17,988 bases of DNA, from the NCBI GenBank assembly GCA_030665925.1, contig DAOUYX010000009.1:1-17988 (forward strand), written 5' to 3'. Source of the DNA: Methanosarcinales archaeon. Lineage in GTDB: Archaea > Halobacteriota > Syntropharchaeia > Alkanophagales > Methanospirareceae. Positions 6,761 to 12,960 of this stretch are shown one piece after another. How positions within the stretch are numbered: the stretch's first letter is position 1; every line of letters starts with the position of its first letter. The notes under the pieces were generated by a model. That model ran no database searches and was not told the DNA's origin. It was given only the letters and a program-made list of their open reading frames with translations. A program made the position numbers and the translations under genes.

Positions 6761-8575
6761 ATGGAGATGCAATGGAGTATGGCAATGCGCTGGCACGAAT
6801 GCTGGGAGATCGTACCTGAGTTCTACGCACTACTAAAAGAGAGCGAAACGTTAGAAAGTGCCCGTGAGAAGATTATCAGCCATATTAACGCCTTAGATTG
6901 GACATACCGCCGTGATATTGATCGAATCAAATCGTGGGATTATATTCTACTTAAAGAAGCTATTGGGTGTCTGAAGAACATTATTTCGCAGCGCAGTGAG
7001 CGTTTAGCGGGCACGTCCGCGTTAGAACATCTCTGGACTGCCGCGGTAACCGGCGATTCTGACGTGACGGATGATTTTATTGACGAGTTTGTGCATTTGT
7101 TCAAAGCGATAAAAGGGCAGTCGGATGTTTACCCCTCTGGATTAATGAAAGGCATTGAGCTGCCCGATTTCGTGAAGTATACTGGACGTGAAGCGGCTTT
7201 GAAGCGGTCCGATTATCTCGATCACATGGGACGGCGAATGAGCAACTATCTTGCGCGGTATCCGAGCGGTCTCAAGCCGGAGATTATAAAAAAGCGCCGT
7301 GAGAATAAAAAAAGGATTTTAGAAGTGCTTGATGCCACGGAAGACGATTGGGAAGACTGGCAATGGCAGTTCAATCACGTTTTCAAGAATAAAAAGGGTT
7401 TTGAGAAGATTAAAAAAATAATAACGCTAAACCCCGTACAGGAGAAGGCAATTGAACTTGCGGTAGAAAATGACGTTCCGTTTGGTGTAACCCCGCACTA
7501 TCTTCATCTTATGGATCCTGAGCCGAGTGATTGCGATTTCGCGGTACGTAGACAAGTATTCCCTCCTTTGAGTTATGTTGAGAGTATGATTGCGCATAAA
7601 GAGGATAGAGCATTTGCGTTTGACTTCATGCGTGAACATGACACCTCCCCGGTAGAGCTCGTTACTCGCCGCTATCCGACCGTCGCGATAATCAAACCGT
7701 ACGACTCATGTCCACAGATCTGCGTTTACTGTCAACGAAACTGGGAAATCACTTCTCCGTTAATGGATTCCGCTTTAGCGCCAAAAGAGCACATTGACAA
7801 TGCACTGCAGTGGTTCGCAGAACACGACCAGATGATGGACGTCCTGATAACCGGCGGCGACCCCCTGGTAATGAGCGATAACTTAATCGACTATATCTTG
7901 AACGGTCTGTCGGAAATACCGCATTTGCGCAGTATACGAATAGCTACTCGAATGCCCATTACGGTGCCTCAGCGGGTTACCGAGGAGCTGTGTAAGATCT
8001 TTGCCCGGTACTACGAAGTGGGCAAGCAAACACTCTGCATGGTCACGCATTTCGAGCACCCTTACGAAGTCACGCCTGAGACCGCGGAAGCGATTCGGCG
8101 CGTTAAGATGCACGGACTGCACGTTTATAACCAGCAGGTCTTTACGTTCGCGAATAGCAGACGATTCGAGACCGTGGCGTTACGAATCGCAATGAAGCAG
8201 ATCGGGGTTGACCCGTACTACACCTTCAATATGAAGGGTAAATCCGAGATTAAGGATTATGCCGTACCCGTAGCGCGGATTCTGCAAGAGCGGAAGGAGG
8301 AGGCGCGATTGTTACCCGGCATCTTCCGTAGTGATGAACCGGTGTTTAACGTGCCATTTCTCGGTAAGAACCATCTAAGAGCCTGGCAGGACCACGAACT
8401 TATCGCTATTCAGCCGGACGGTAGAAGGGTGTATTCGTTCCATCCGTGGGAGAAGAATATAGAGACCGTAGACCCCTATCTTTACACTGACGTTACGATA
8501 CGGAGCTATCTCGAGAAGTTAAAGACACGAGGCGAAGATCCCGAAGATTACAGAAGTATCTGGTATTATTATTAA
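6761..8575 (+). CDS. KamA-family radical SAM protein, long form
   Basis: A 604-residue radical SAM enzyme related to lysine 2,3-aminomutase. The cluster motif CPQICVYC puts C317, C321 and C324 in the KamA-type CX3CX2C pattern, followed by LITGGDPLV. About 230 residues precede the usual KamA core (NPVQEKAIE), against about 70-100 in standard AblA. Set against my recollection of clostridial KamA, the C-terminal part lacks the features of a true lysine aminomutase: the PLP lysine in PVSKG aligns with PVARI (R506), and the two substrate-binding aspartates align with non-acidic residues (FANS, FNMK). No ablB-type acetyltransferase is nearby. ATG 6761 was chosen for its AGGAG site 8 bases upstream; ATG 6728 is the alternative. 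The family is certain, the lysine aminomutase label doubtful. Confidence 0.85.
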   Translation: MEMQWSMAMRWHECWEIVPEFYALLKESETLESAREKIISHINALDWTYRRDIDRIKSWDYILLKEAIGCLKNIISQRSERLAGTSALEHLWTAAVTGDSDVTDDFIDEFVHLFKAIKGQSDVYPSGLMKGIELPDFVKYTGREAALKRSDYLDHMGRRMSNYLARYPSGLKPEIIKKRRENKKRILEVLDATEDDWEDWQWQFNHVFKNKKGFEKIKKIITLNPVQEKAIELAVENDVPFGVTPHYLHLMDPEPSDCDFAVRRQVFPPLSYVESMIAHKEDRAFAFDFMREHDTSPVELVTRRYPTVAIIKPYDSCPQICVYCQRNWEITSPLMDSALAPKEHIDNALQWFAEHDQMMDVLITGGDPLVMSDNLIDYILNGLSEIPHLRSIRIATRMPITVPQRVTEELCKIFARYYEVGKQTLCMVTHFEHPYEVTPETAEAIRRVKMHGLHVYNQQVFTFANSRRFETVALRIAMKQIGVDPYYTFNMKGKSEIKDYAVPVARILQERKEEARLLPGIFRSDEPVFNVPFLGKNHLRAWQDHELIAIQPDGRRVYSFHPWEKNIETVDPYLYTDVTIRSYLEKLKTRGEDPEDYRSIWYYY

Positions 8576-8584
8576 AAATTCAAT

Positions 8585-8977
8585 TTAATATACAAAAGCC
8601 AGCAATTGGCCGCCTACGCCATTCTCAATCGCCTTTTCATGCGACATCACACCCTTAGAAGTTGTAAGTATAAGCAGCCCAAAATCTCGTGCCGGAAGCA
8701 GCCGCTTCTCCCAATCCTCATATTCTTTCATACGAACGTAAAACCGCGGCTTTATCGCATTGCAATCGTTTATCTTACCGCGGAGCTTCACATTGAAGAG
8801 ACCCGCCTTTCCATCTTCTACAAACTCGAATTCCGCTATATAACCCCCCTCCTTCATCACACTCAGCACATTCCCAATCAGCTTCGAGGCGGGCTTTATC
8901 GTACATTCCATCTTCCCGACTCTTTCCGTATTCTTAATATGCGAAAGAGCATCTGCAAGCGGATCATTTAGCGACAT
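8585..8977 (-). CDS. rps8: small subunit ribosomal protein uS8 (S8P)
   Basis: A 130-residue uS8, an early-binding 30S protein that contacts the central domain of 16S rRNA. The N-terminus MSLNDPLADALSHIKN and the C-terminal LILTTSKGVMSHEKA(I)ENGVGG are signature segments of archaeal S8P, and the length is normal. The ATG at 8977 is preceded by AAGGAG and GGAAG purine runs and, about 57 bp upstream, a TATA box, so it can be expressed from its own promoter. uS14 lies 91 bp upstream on the same strand. In most archaea these two sit inside the spc operon between L5 and L6; here the downstream neighbour is the convergent KamA-type gene, only 9 bp away. Confidence 0.95.
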   Translation of the reverse strand: MSLNDPLADALSHIKNTERVGKMECTIKPASKLIGNVLSVMKEGGYIAEFEFVEDGKAGLFNVKLRGKINDCNAIKPRFYVRMKEYEDWEKRLLPARDFGLLILTTSKGVMSHEKAIENGVGGQLLAFVY

Positions 8978-9030
8978 TTTTTCTTCCTACTCCTTATTCC
9001 ATATCTATCTATAAAAATATATGAATGCGT

Positions 9031-9038
9031 TTTATAAA
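9031..9038 (-). promoter_or_regulatory. TATA box for rps8
   Basis: TTTATAAA, a strong consensus match, lies in the uS14-uS8 gap. It is centred 57 bp before the rps8 ATG, which predicts a start near 9010 and a leader of about 30 nt that includes the AAGGAG site. Being palindromic it does not set a direction by itself; the position relative to rps8 does. Confidence 0.52.
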
Positions 9039-9068
9039 CTCTCCTCTCATTCTGTTCTTTCCAAGAAT

Positions 9069-9224
9069 TCAGTTATACTTCCTAAATCCTATTTCACTCG
9101 CTATCTCCCGGAAGCATTGTCTGCACAGATAAATACCGTGTTTACGAATTAACCCTCTCCTCCTGCCGCATCGCCTGCATACGTTTGCACCTCGCCCAAA
9201 TCTCTTCGTCCTCTCTTTTACCAT
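9069..9224 (-). CDS. rps14: small subunit ribosomal protein uS14 (zinc-binding S14P)
   Basis: A 51-residue zinc-type uS14, a component of the 30S head. The zinc knuckle is intact: C16-X2-C19 and C34-X2-C37, in the context CRRCGRRRGLIRKHGIYLCR. The C-terminus EIGFRKYN is typical of archaeal and eukaryotic S14/S29. The ATG at 9224 has a GAGGT purine run 6 bases upstream. It is followed by rps8 after 91 bp, but the usual upstream partner (L5) is absent. The 249-bp gap to the divergent cooC holds the likely promoters and no convincing gene. The gene is short but matches the family along its whole length. Confidence 0.95.
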   Translation of the reverse strand: MVKERTKRFGRGANVCRRCGRRRGLIRKHGIYLCRQCFREIASEIGFRKYN

Positions 9225-9280
9225 TCTTACCTCACTTCATCCTATTACCCATCTTAGCATAAAATTATTATTCCCTTCTT

Positions 9281-9293
9281 CTATAATAAATAG
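9281..9293 (-). promoter_or_regulatory. candidate TATA element for rps14
   Basis: The minus strand reads CTATTTATTATAG, about 62 bp before the rps14 ATG at 9224, predicting a start near 9260 and a leader of about 35 nt. A second AT-rich box at 9315-9324 (GCTATAAATA on plus) could serve either direction. Consensus match only. Confidence 0.33.
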
Positions 9294-9440
9294 TCTTGTT
9301 TAAGTGGCAGGATGCTATAAATATCTGAGAATTTTGAGTTTTCGCCTGTACCGCCCCTCCTATCCTGTACAACCTCAGGGCGCATTCCACTGCTTTCGAT
9401 GGTTCGTTCTTCAAGATTCTCTTATATTTGATACAAAATG

Positions 9441-9450
9441 AGTTATATAG
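9441..9450 (+). promoter_or_regulatory. candidate TATA box for cooC
   Basis: AGTTATATAG is centred 28 bp before the ATG at 9474, which would give a leaderless transcript. A second box, CTTATATTT at 9421-9429, would give a leader of about 22 nt. The upstream ATG at 9438 would be lost from a transcript made from the nearer box, which supports the 9474 start. Confidence 0.4.
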
Positions 9451-9473
9451 TGGCAGGAATAAAGCGATCGAGC

Positions 9474-10235
9474 ATGAAGATAGCAATTGCAGGGAAGGGC
9501 GGTGTGGGTAAAACTACCATTGCCGGCACGCTTGCGCGACTCTTTGCACGGGATGGACAGAGCGTAATCGCTGTGGATGCAGACCCCGCAATGAACTTGA
9601 AATTTGCACTGGGCATAGAAAAGAACCCACCACCGATATCCGAACTAAAAGATCTAATTTTTGAACGGACTGGCGCTTATACCGGGTCCGGCATCTACAA
9701 ATTAAATCCCAAAGTGAACGATATAATCGGTGACTACGGAGCAAAAGGACCGGATGGCGTAACGCTACTGGTAATGGGCACGATAGAGAAAGGAGGAACC
9801 GGATGCACCTGCCCGGAAAATGCTTTCCTTCGCGCACTGCTGCGACACGTGCTATTCAGAGAAAACACCGTTATCATGGACATGGAAGCGGGGATAGAGC
9901 ATTTAGGTAGGGGAACCGCACGAGGAGTTGACTTAATGCTGACCGTGGTAGAGCCCGGGATGAGGTCGGTAGAGACCGTAGGCAGAATAAAGAAGCTCGG
10001 TGAGGATATCGGAATAAACAACATGGTGGCTGTGATAAATAAAGTTACAGATTCCGAGACGGTAAAAAAGATTGAAAACAAGTTAGAGGAGATGAACCTA
10101 CCCGTGCTGGGGATTGTTCCCTATGAGCAAGCGTTGATAACGGCAGATATAGAGGCTAAAGCACCGTTAGACATAGGTGGAGATGCGGTTGCGCATATAA
10201 AGGTGATTAAAGATAAAATTTTGTCTCGTTTTTAA
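9474..10235 (+). CDS. cooC: CooC-type nickel-insertion ATPase for CO dehydrogenase
   Basis: A 253-residue MinD/SIMIBI-class P-loop ATPase that loads nickel into the C-cluster of carbon monoxide dehydrogenase. The deviant Walker A GKGGVGKTT lies at residues 7-15, the switch VDADPAMNLKFALG at about 36-49, and the CxC metal-binding motif in TGCTCPENA has C111 and C113, matching the pair used by CooC for dimer metal binding. The EPGMRSVETVGRIKKL segment is also typical. ATG 9474 was preferred to ATG 9438 because it starts right at the first strand (MKIAIAGKG), as in homologues. No CODH/ACS genes are in the window, but the protein implies their presence elsewhere. grpE is convergent 33 bp downstream. 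Confidence 0.9.
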   Translation: MKIAIAGKGGVGKTTIAGTLARLFARDGQSVIAVDADPAMNLKFALGIEKNPPPISELKDLIFERTGAYTGSGIYKLNPKVNDIIGDYGAKGPDGVTLLVMGTIEKGGTGCTCPENAFLRALLRHVLFRENTVIMDMEAGIEHLGRGTARGVDLMLTVVEPGMRSVETVGRIKKLGEDIGINNMVAVINKVTDSETVKKIENKLEEMNLPVLGIVPYEQALITADIEAKAPLDIGGDAVAHIKVIKDKILSRF

Positions 10236-10268
10236 GATTATTTGTCTGAGGTGGTCTGGGTGTGGGTC

Positions 10269-10829
10269 TCAGGGTTCTGCCTTCTTAGAAATCCCCACCT
10301 TCGACGTCCGTATCACTTTCGTACCCAACGTATAGCCTCTCTCAAGTTCTTCCAAAATGGTATCCTCAGGAAGGTCATCGTCAATAACCGTCATAGTAAC
10401 TTCATGTTTATAGGGGTCGAACTTCTCTCCAACGACTTTGATTGGTTTCAACCCTTCTTTACTCAGCGCCGCCATCAGATCTTGATATAGTAACTCAATT
10501 CCCTTTACAAATGACGTCAAATCCTCACACTGCTTAGTCGACGCGATACCTGCCTCAAGAGTATCAATGAGGGGCAATAGACGCTTTATTAACTCTTCGG
10601 TTGCGCACATCTCATACATCTTCCTCTCACGATCAACCATCTTCTTATAGTTCTCGAAGTCCGCATGGAGGTATTTCAGTCGAGATAAATATTCGTCTGC
10701 TAACGCCGTCTTCTCTTCTAATTCCGCCTTCAATCTCTCTAATTCGGCGTTTTTAACTTCCACCGGTGTCTCTACACGTTCCTTTTCTTCGTTCTTTTCT
10801 CCCTCTCCCTTCTCCTGAGCTTTCGCCAA
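10269..10829 (-). CDS. grpE: nucleotide exchange factor GrpE
   Basis: The ADP-release factor for the DnaK (Hsp70) chaperone. The first 45 residues are glutamate/lysine-rich and disordered-looking, followed by a long coiled-coil (LERLKAELEEKTALADEYLSRLKY), the FENYKK-RER segment, and the C-terminal beta domain with GEKFDPYKHE and the ending YTLGTKVIRTSKVGISK, all GrpE hallmarks. TTG 10829 (186 residues) is chosen because a GGAGG site lies 8 bases upstream; GTG 10850 would add 7 residues but has no such site. No dnaK or dnaJ is adjacent, which is unusual, since the trio is normally linked. In archaea the DnaK system is generally seen as acquired from bacteria. Confidence 0.9.
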   Translation of the reverse strand: MAKAQEKGEGEKNEEKERVETPVEVKNAELERLKAELEEKTALADEYLSRLKYLHADFENYKKMVDRERKMYEMCATEELIKRLLPLIDTLEAGIASTKQCEDLTSFVKGIELLYQDLMAALSKEGLKPIKVVGEKFDPYKHEVTMTVIDDDLPEDTILEELERGYTLGTKVIRTSKVGISKKAEP

Positions 10830-10866
10830 ATTCGTTTCCTCCAGATACACCGCGTTTTAGTTCAGT

Positions 10867-10896
10867 ATGCGTTCATGCGTTAAAAATTTTTCGCAT
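10867..10896. promoter_or_regulatory. palindrome with direct repeat over the grpE promoter
   Basis: ATGCGTT occurs twice in a row (10867-10873 and 10875-10881), and the second copy starts a near-perfect palindrome, ATGCG-TT-AAAAATTTTT-CGCAT, ending at 10896. The AT core lies about 55 bp before the TTG of grpE and about 35 bp before its GTG, so on the minus strand it could serve as or overlap the TATA element. This arrangement suits a repressor operator, but that is inference. Confidence 0.33.
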
Positions 10897-10967
10897 TAAT
10901 GGTGATAAGGAAGATTGTAACGCCAAAAATCGAAGATTTACTTGTAGAGAAGCAGCGAATGAGAATA

Positions 10968-10975
10968 CTTATATA
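10968..10975 (+). promoter_or_regulatory. TATA box for the gene at 11004
   Basis: CTTATATA is centred about 32 bp before the ATG at 11004, predicting a transcript start near 10997 and a leader of about 7 nt. It fits the archaeal consensus well. Confidence 0.52.
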
Positions 10976-11003
10976 GCGGATATAATTAAGTAAAAGTGGA
11001 CGC

Positions 11004-11297
11004 ATGGCGAACGAGAAGAGCGCAGGGAATAAAAAAAAGGTAGAATACGCAGAAGGCATAATAAAGACGGTCATACCATCGCTATTTGGTGTTCTCGCCG
11101 GTGTTATATCCTTCTTCGTGGTAAGTAACCCTTTATCGGAAGATGGTTTGCTTATTGCGATCCTCCTGATCTTGGTACAGAAATTCGTATTTCCGTTCTT
11201 ACATACAAACCTAGAAGGGGCAAAGGATTGGATTTACATCTCTTTTATGACCATTTTCTGCTGGTTTGTCACATTCGCATTATTGTTGAATGCTTAG
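11004..11297 (+). CDS. small three-helix membrane protein, possibly EMC6-like
   Basis: A 97-residue membrane protein. A charged N-terminus (about 20 residues, lysine-rich) is followed by three hydrophobic segments at roughly residues 22-41, 48-66 and 74-96, with a short loop carrying HTNLEGAKDW between the second and third. Size, topology and the order of small residues in helix 1 (LFGVLAGV) resemble archaeal relatives of EMC6/Rab5-interacting protein, a component of membrane-protein insertase complexes, but the likeness is by eye only. The ATG at 11004 has a well-placed TATA box. Its 3' end overlaps the convergent ruvC by 18 bp. The gene is probably real; the function is tentative. Confidence 0.7.
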   Translation: MANEKSAGNKKKVEYAEGIIKTVIPSLFGVLAGVISFFVVSNPLSEDGLLIAILLILVQKFVFPFLHTNLEGAKDWIYISFMTIFCWFVTFALLLNA

Positions 11298-11768
11298 ATT
11301 AAACTTCAGCGCGATATGCGTGATTGCAATGGCAAGGGCATCGGTGACATCGTCAGGCTTTGGCATTTCCTCCAACTGAAGCAATTCCTTTACCTTGCTC
11401 GCCACTTCGCTCTTCGTTGCCCTTCCATACCCCGTCATAAAACTTTTCACCTTGGAGGTATTATATTCGTGGATCTGCAGTCCGGCGACAGCAGCCGCTA
11501 AGAGACAAACGCCACGTGCTTGCCCAACGCTTAAGGCGGTTTTCACGTTGGTGTTGAAGAAAATCTTCTCGATAGCCATGTCATCCGGCGTCGTATCCGT
11601 TATTATGGCAAGCAAATCGTCATAAATCTTTTTCAATCTTTCGCCGCTTGATTGCTCCGTGGTTGTCGTTATACAGCCAAAATCAATTGATTTTAATGTC
11701 CCGTTATCGAACTCAACAACACCCCAGCCGGTTCTCGCAGTTCCGGGATCTATTCCAATCACACGCAT
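11280..11768 (-). CDS. ruvC: crossover junction endodeoxyribonuclease RuvC
   Basis: A 162-residue Holliday-junction resolvase of the bacterial RuvC family. The RNase-H-fold catalytic acids are all present: D7 in GIDPGTARTGWG, E67 in AIEKIFF, and D140/D143 in KPDDVTDALAIAITH. The GQARGVCLLAA segment and the TGYGRATKSEV loop also match bacterial RuvC, and the length is normal. ATG 11768 starts directly at the first strand, as in other RuvC proteins. Most archaea resolve junctions with the unrelated Hjc nuclease, so a complete RuvC here is notable and suggests transfer from bacteria. No ruvA or ruvB is nearby. It is divergent from csl4 and overlaps the 3' end of the small membrane gene by 18 bp. 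Confidence 0.92.
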   Translation of the reverse strand: MRVIGIDPGTARTGWGVVEFDNGTLKSIDFGCITTTTEQSSGERLKKIYDDLLAIITDTTPDDMAIEKIFFNTNVKTALSVGQARGVCLLAAAVAGLQIHEYNTSKVKSFMTGYGRATKSEVASKVKELLQLEEMPKPDDVTDALAIAITHIALKFNLSIQQ

Positions 11769-11771
11769 AAC

Positions 11772-11793
11772 TAATAAATAGTTTATTTTATAG
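11772..11793. promoter_or_regulatory. divergent AT-rich promoter region of ruvC and csl4
   Basis: The 82-bp gap between ruvC (start 11768) and csl4 (start 11851) holds an AT-rich block with boxes in both directions. Plus reads GTTTATTTTATAG, giving a csl4 start near 11812; minus reads CTATAAAATAAAC, giving a ruvC transcript that starts about at its ATG. Confidence 0.42.
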
Positions 11794-11850
11794 AAGAAGT
11801 AACATATTAATGGAGCAGAGAAGAAAAAGGAAATTAGAGGAGAGAAGTGA

Positions 11851-12414
11851 ATGGAAAAAGAGAAAGGAATCGTAGTGCCCGGAGATTTCCTGGGTACTTC
11901 TGAGGAATTCACGCCTGGAACTGGAGTGTATGATGAAAAGGGGAATATATATGCCTCGCTGATCGGAGGGGTTAGTATAAGTGATAAGAGGGTTATAGAA
12001 GTCCAACCAAAGGTGGGTACCCCGCCGATGCTTAAAGACGGGGATGTGGTGATAGGCAGAATAGAGGACATACGGGATACCGTCGCCATCGTGAGTATAG
12101 CGTGTCTGAAAGGGCATGAGGAGCGAGAAATTGCCGCATCCACGCAGGGGGTTATTCATATATCAAATGTGAGGAGCGGGTATGTGAATGATTTGCAGCA
12201 TGAGTTTGGCTATCTTGATTTGGTGAAGGCGAAAGTGATAGACGCAGAGGCGTTAAGGCTCAGCACGGAAGGGAAAGAGTTGGGCGTGATAAAAGCGATA
12301 TGTGCGAAATGCAAGGGCGATCTGAAGAGAAAAGGGAATACGCTGGCGTGTGAGAAATGCAAACGGGTAGAAGTAAGGAATATATCCGAAGATTATGGCA
12401 AGGGATTAGTGTAA
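11851..12414 (+). CDS. csl4: exosome complex RNA-binding subunit Csl4
   Basis: A 187-residue cap protein of the archaeal RNA exosome, which helps feed RNA to the Rrp41/Rrp42 core and binds DnaG in studied species. Domains in order: an N-terminal domain beginning IVVPGDFLGTSEEF (residues 7-20), an S1 RNA-binding domain (about 63-148, with DGDVVIGRIEDIRDTVAIVSI), and a C-terminal zinc ribbon with C151-X2-C154 and C167-X2-C170. The ATG at 11851 has a GAGGAG site (11837-11842) 8 bases upstream. rpo11 follows after 46 bp on the same strand, a pairing seen in other euryarchaea. Complete and normal in length. Confidence 0.93.
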   Translation: MEKEKGIVVPGDFLGTSEEFTPGTGVYDEKGNIYASLIGGVSISDKRVIEVQPKVGTPPMLKDGDVVIGRIEDIRDTVAIVSIACLKGHEEREIAASTQGVIHISNVRSGYVNDLQHEFGYLDLVKAKVIDAEALRLSTEGKELGVIKAICAKCKGDLKRKGNTLACEKCKRVEVRNISEDYGKGLV

Positions 12415-12460
12415 ATAAACTTTTATACTGAACTGAGAAAAGGGCGGTGATGTTGTAAGC

Positions 12461-12775
12461 ATGGAAACAGAAAATGAACCTGAACCAGAAGCCGAAACCG
12501 AAAAGATAAGGATATTGGAGGAGAATGAAAACGTAGTGAGGATAGAGATAGAAGGAGAAGATCATACACTTTTAGCGCCGTTAACTTCCAAACTGCTCGA
12601 TAATGAACAGGTGGATATCGCAACCTACAACATTCAACATACGTTGAGGAGCAACCCTGTTTTGTATGTAAAGATGAAGGAAGGGAATCCCTTAGAGGCG
12701 GTAAAGTCCGCTGTTGCTTCACTGGCATTGGAATTTGAGGAGTTTGAGAAGAAGTACAAAGCGGCAATAGTCTAG
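12461..12775 (+). CDS. rpo11: RNA polymerase subunit Rpo11 (RpoL)
   Basis: A 104-residue homologue of eukaryotic Rpb11/AC19; it pairs with Rpo3 to form the alpha-like assembly platform of RNA polymerase. The signature IEGEDHTLLAPLTSKLL lies at about 31-47, followed by ATYNIQH and a C-terminal helix. An acidic tail of about 16 residues (repeated E and P) precedes the usual start of the family and looks dispensable. The ATG at 12461 has GGTGATG, a good archaeal ribosome site, 8 bases upstream. The last four codons and the TAG stop are also the first 15 bases of the tRNA-Gly gene, so the two genes overlap in the same direction. Confidence 0.93.
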   Translation: METENEPEPEAETEKIRILEENENVVRIEIEGEDHTLLAPLTSKLLDNEQVDIATYNIQHTLRSNPVLYVKMKEGNPLEAVKSAVASLALEFEEFEKKYKAAIV

Positions 12776-12830
12776 CGGTAGGACACGGGCTTCCCAAGCC
12801 TGTAACCCGGGTTCGAGCCCCGGTTGCCGC
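12761..12830 (+). tRNA. tRNA-Gly(CCC)
   Basis: A 70-nt cloverleaf without encoded CCA. Acceptor arms GCGGCAA and TTGCCGC pair fully; the D arm is GTCT/GGAC around AGCGGTA; the anticodon stem is CGGGC/GCCTG around TTCCCAA, giving anticodon CCC (Gly); the variable loop is TAAC; the T arm is CCGGG/CCCGG around TTCGAGC. No intron. Its first 15 bases are also the end of rpo11, including the stop codon. No TATA box is evident in the rpo11 sequence about 25-30 bp upstream, so the tRNA is probably processed out of a longer rpo11 transcript. Confidence 0.95.
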
Positions 12831-12905
12831 ATCAAACTTTTAGAAAAAGTTTGACCAAAAACGCTCCGCATCAAACTTTACAAAAGTTTGATCAAAGAAA
12901 AAGCG
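12827..12905. repeat. two tandem palindrome units next to the tRNA
   Basis: A unit of about 39 bp occurs twice (about 12827-12865 and 12866-12905); both begin CCGCATCAAACTTT. Each holds a perfect stem with 10-bp arms and a 3-nt loop: TCAAACTTTT (12832-12841) with AAAAGTTTGA (12845-12854), and ATCAAACTTT (12870-12879) with AAAGTTTGAT (12883-12892). The sequence after each stem (ACCAAAAACG, CAAAGAAAAAGCG) is also alike. The first unit shares its CCGC with the 3' end of the tRNA. The same element appears inside traB. Confidence 0.8.
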
Positions 12906-12930
12906 GTTTGGGAAGAAAAAATAACCTTCG

Positions 12931-12939
12931 AGTTATAAT
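12931..12939 (+). promoter_or_regulatory. candidate TATA box for the aRF1 gene
   Basis: AGTTATAAT is centred about 26 bp before the ATG at 12961, which predicts a leaderless or nearly leaderless transcript. If transcription starts a few bases later, the in-frame ATG at 12967 or 12976 would be used. Confidence 0.42.
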
Positions 12940-12960
12940 ATCTAACTCAATGAATACGGA

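Noticed and set aside
9268..9414. Minus-strand frame of 48 codons from a TTG at 9414 (LKNEPSKAVECALRLYR onward), upstream of rps14.
   Set aside because: It sits in the divergent promoter region of rps14 and cooC, has no ribosome site, overlaps TATA-like boxes and matches no family I know. A second overlapping frame (MRPEVVQDRRGG) looks equally plausible, which argues for chance.
11769..12143. Upstream extension of ruvC on the minus strand.
   Set aside because: It is antisense to csl4; RuvC proteins begin at the strand encoded directly after the ATG at 11768.
12817..12879. Integrase attachment site (tRNA 3' end with a repeated CCGCATCAAACTTT).
   Set aside because: The duplication is 39 bp away and explained by the tandem palindrome unit; no integrase gene or distant second copy of the tRNA end was seen.
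12827..12905. CRISPR-like array next to the tRNA.
   Set aside because: There are only two units, the repeats are palindromic and contiguous without unique spacers, and no cas genes are present.
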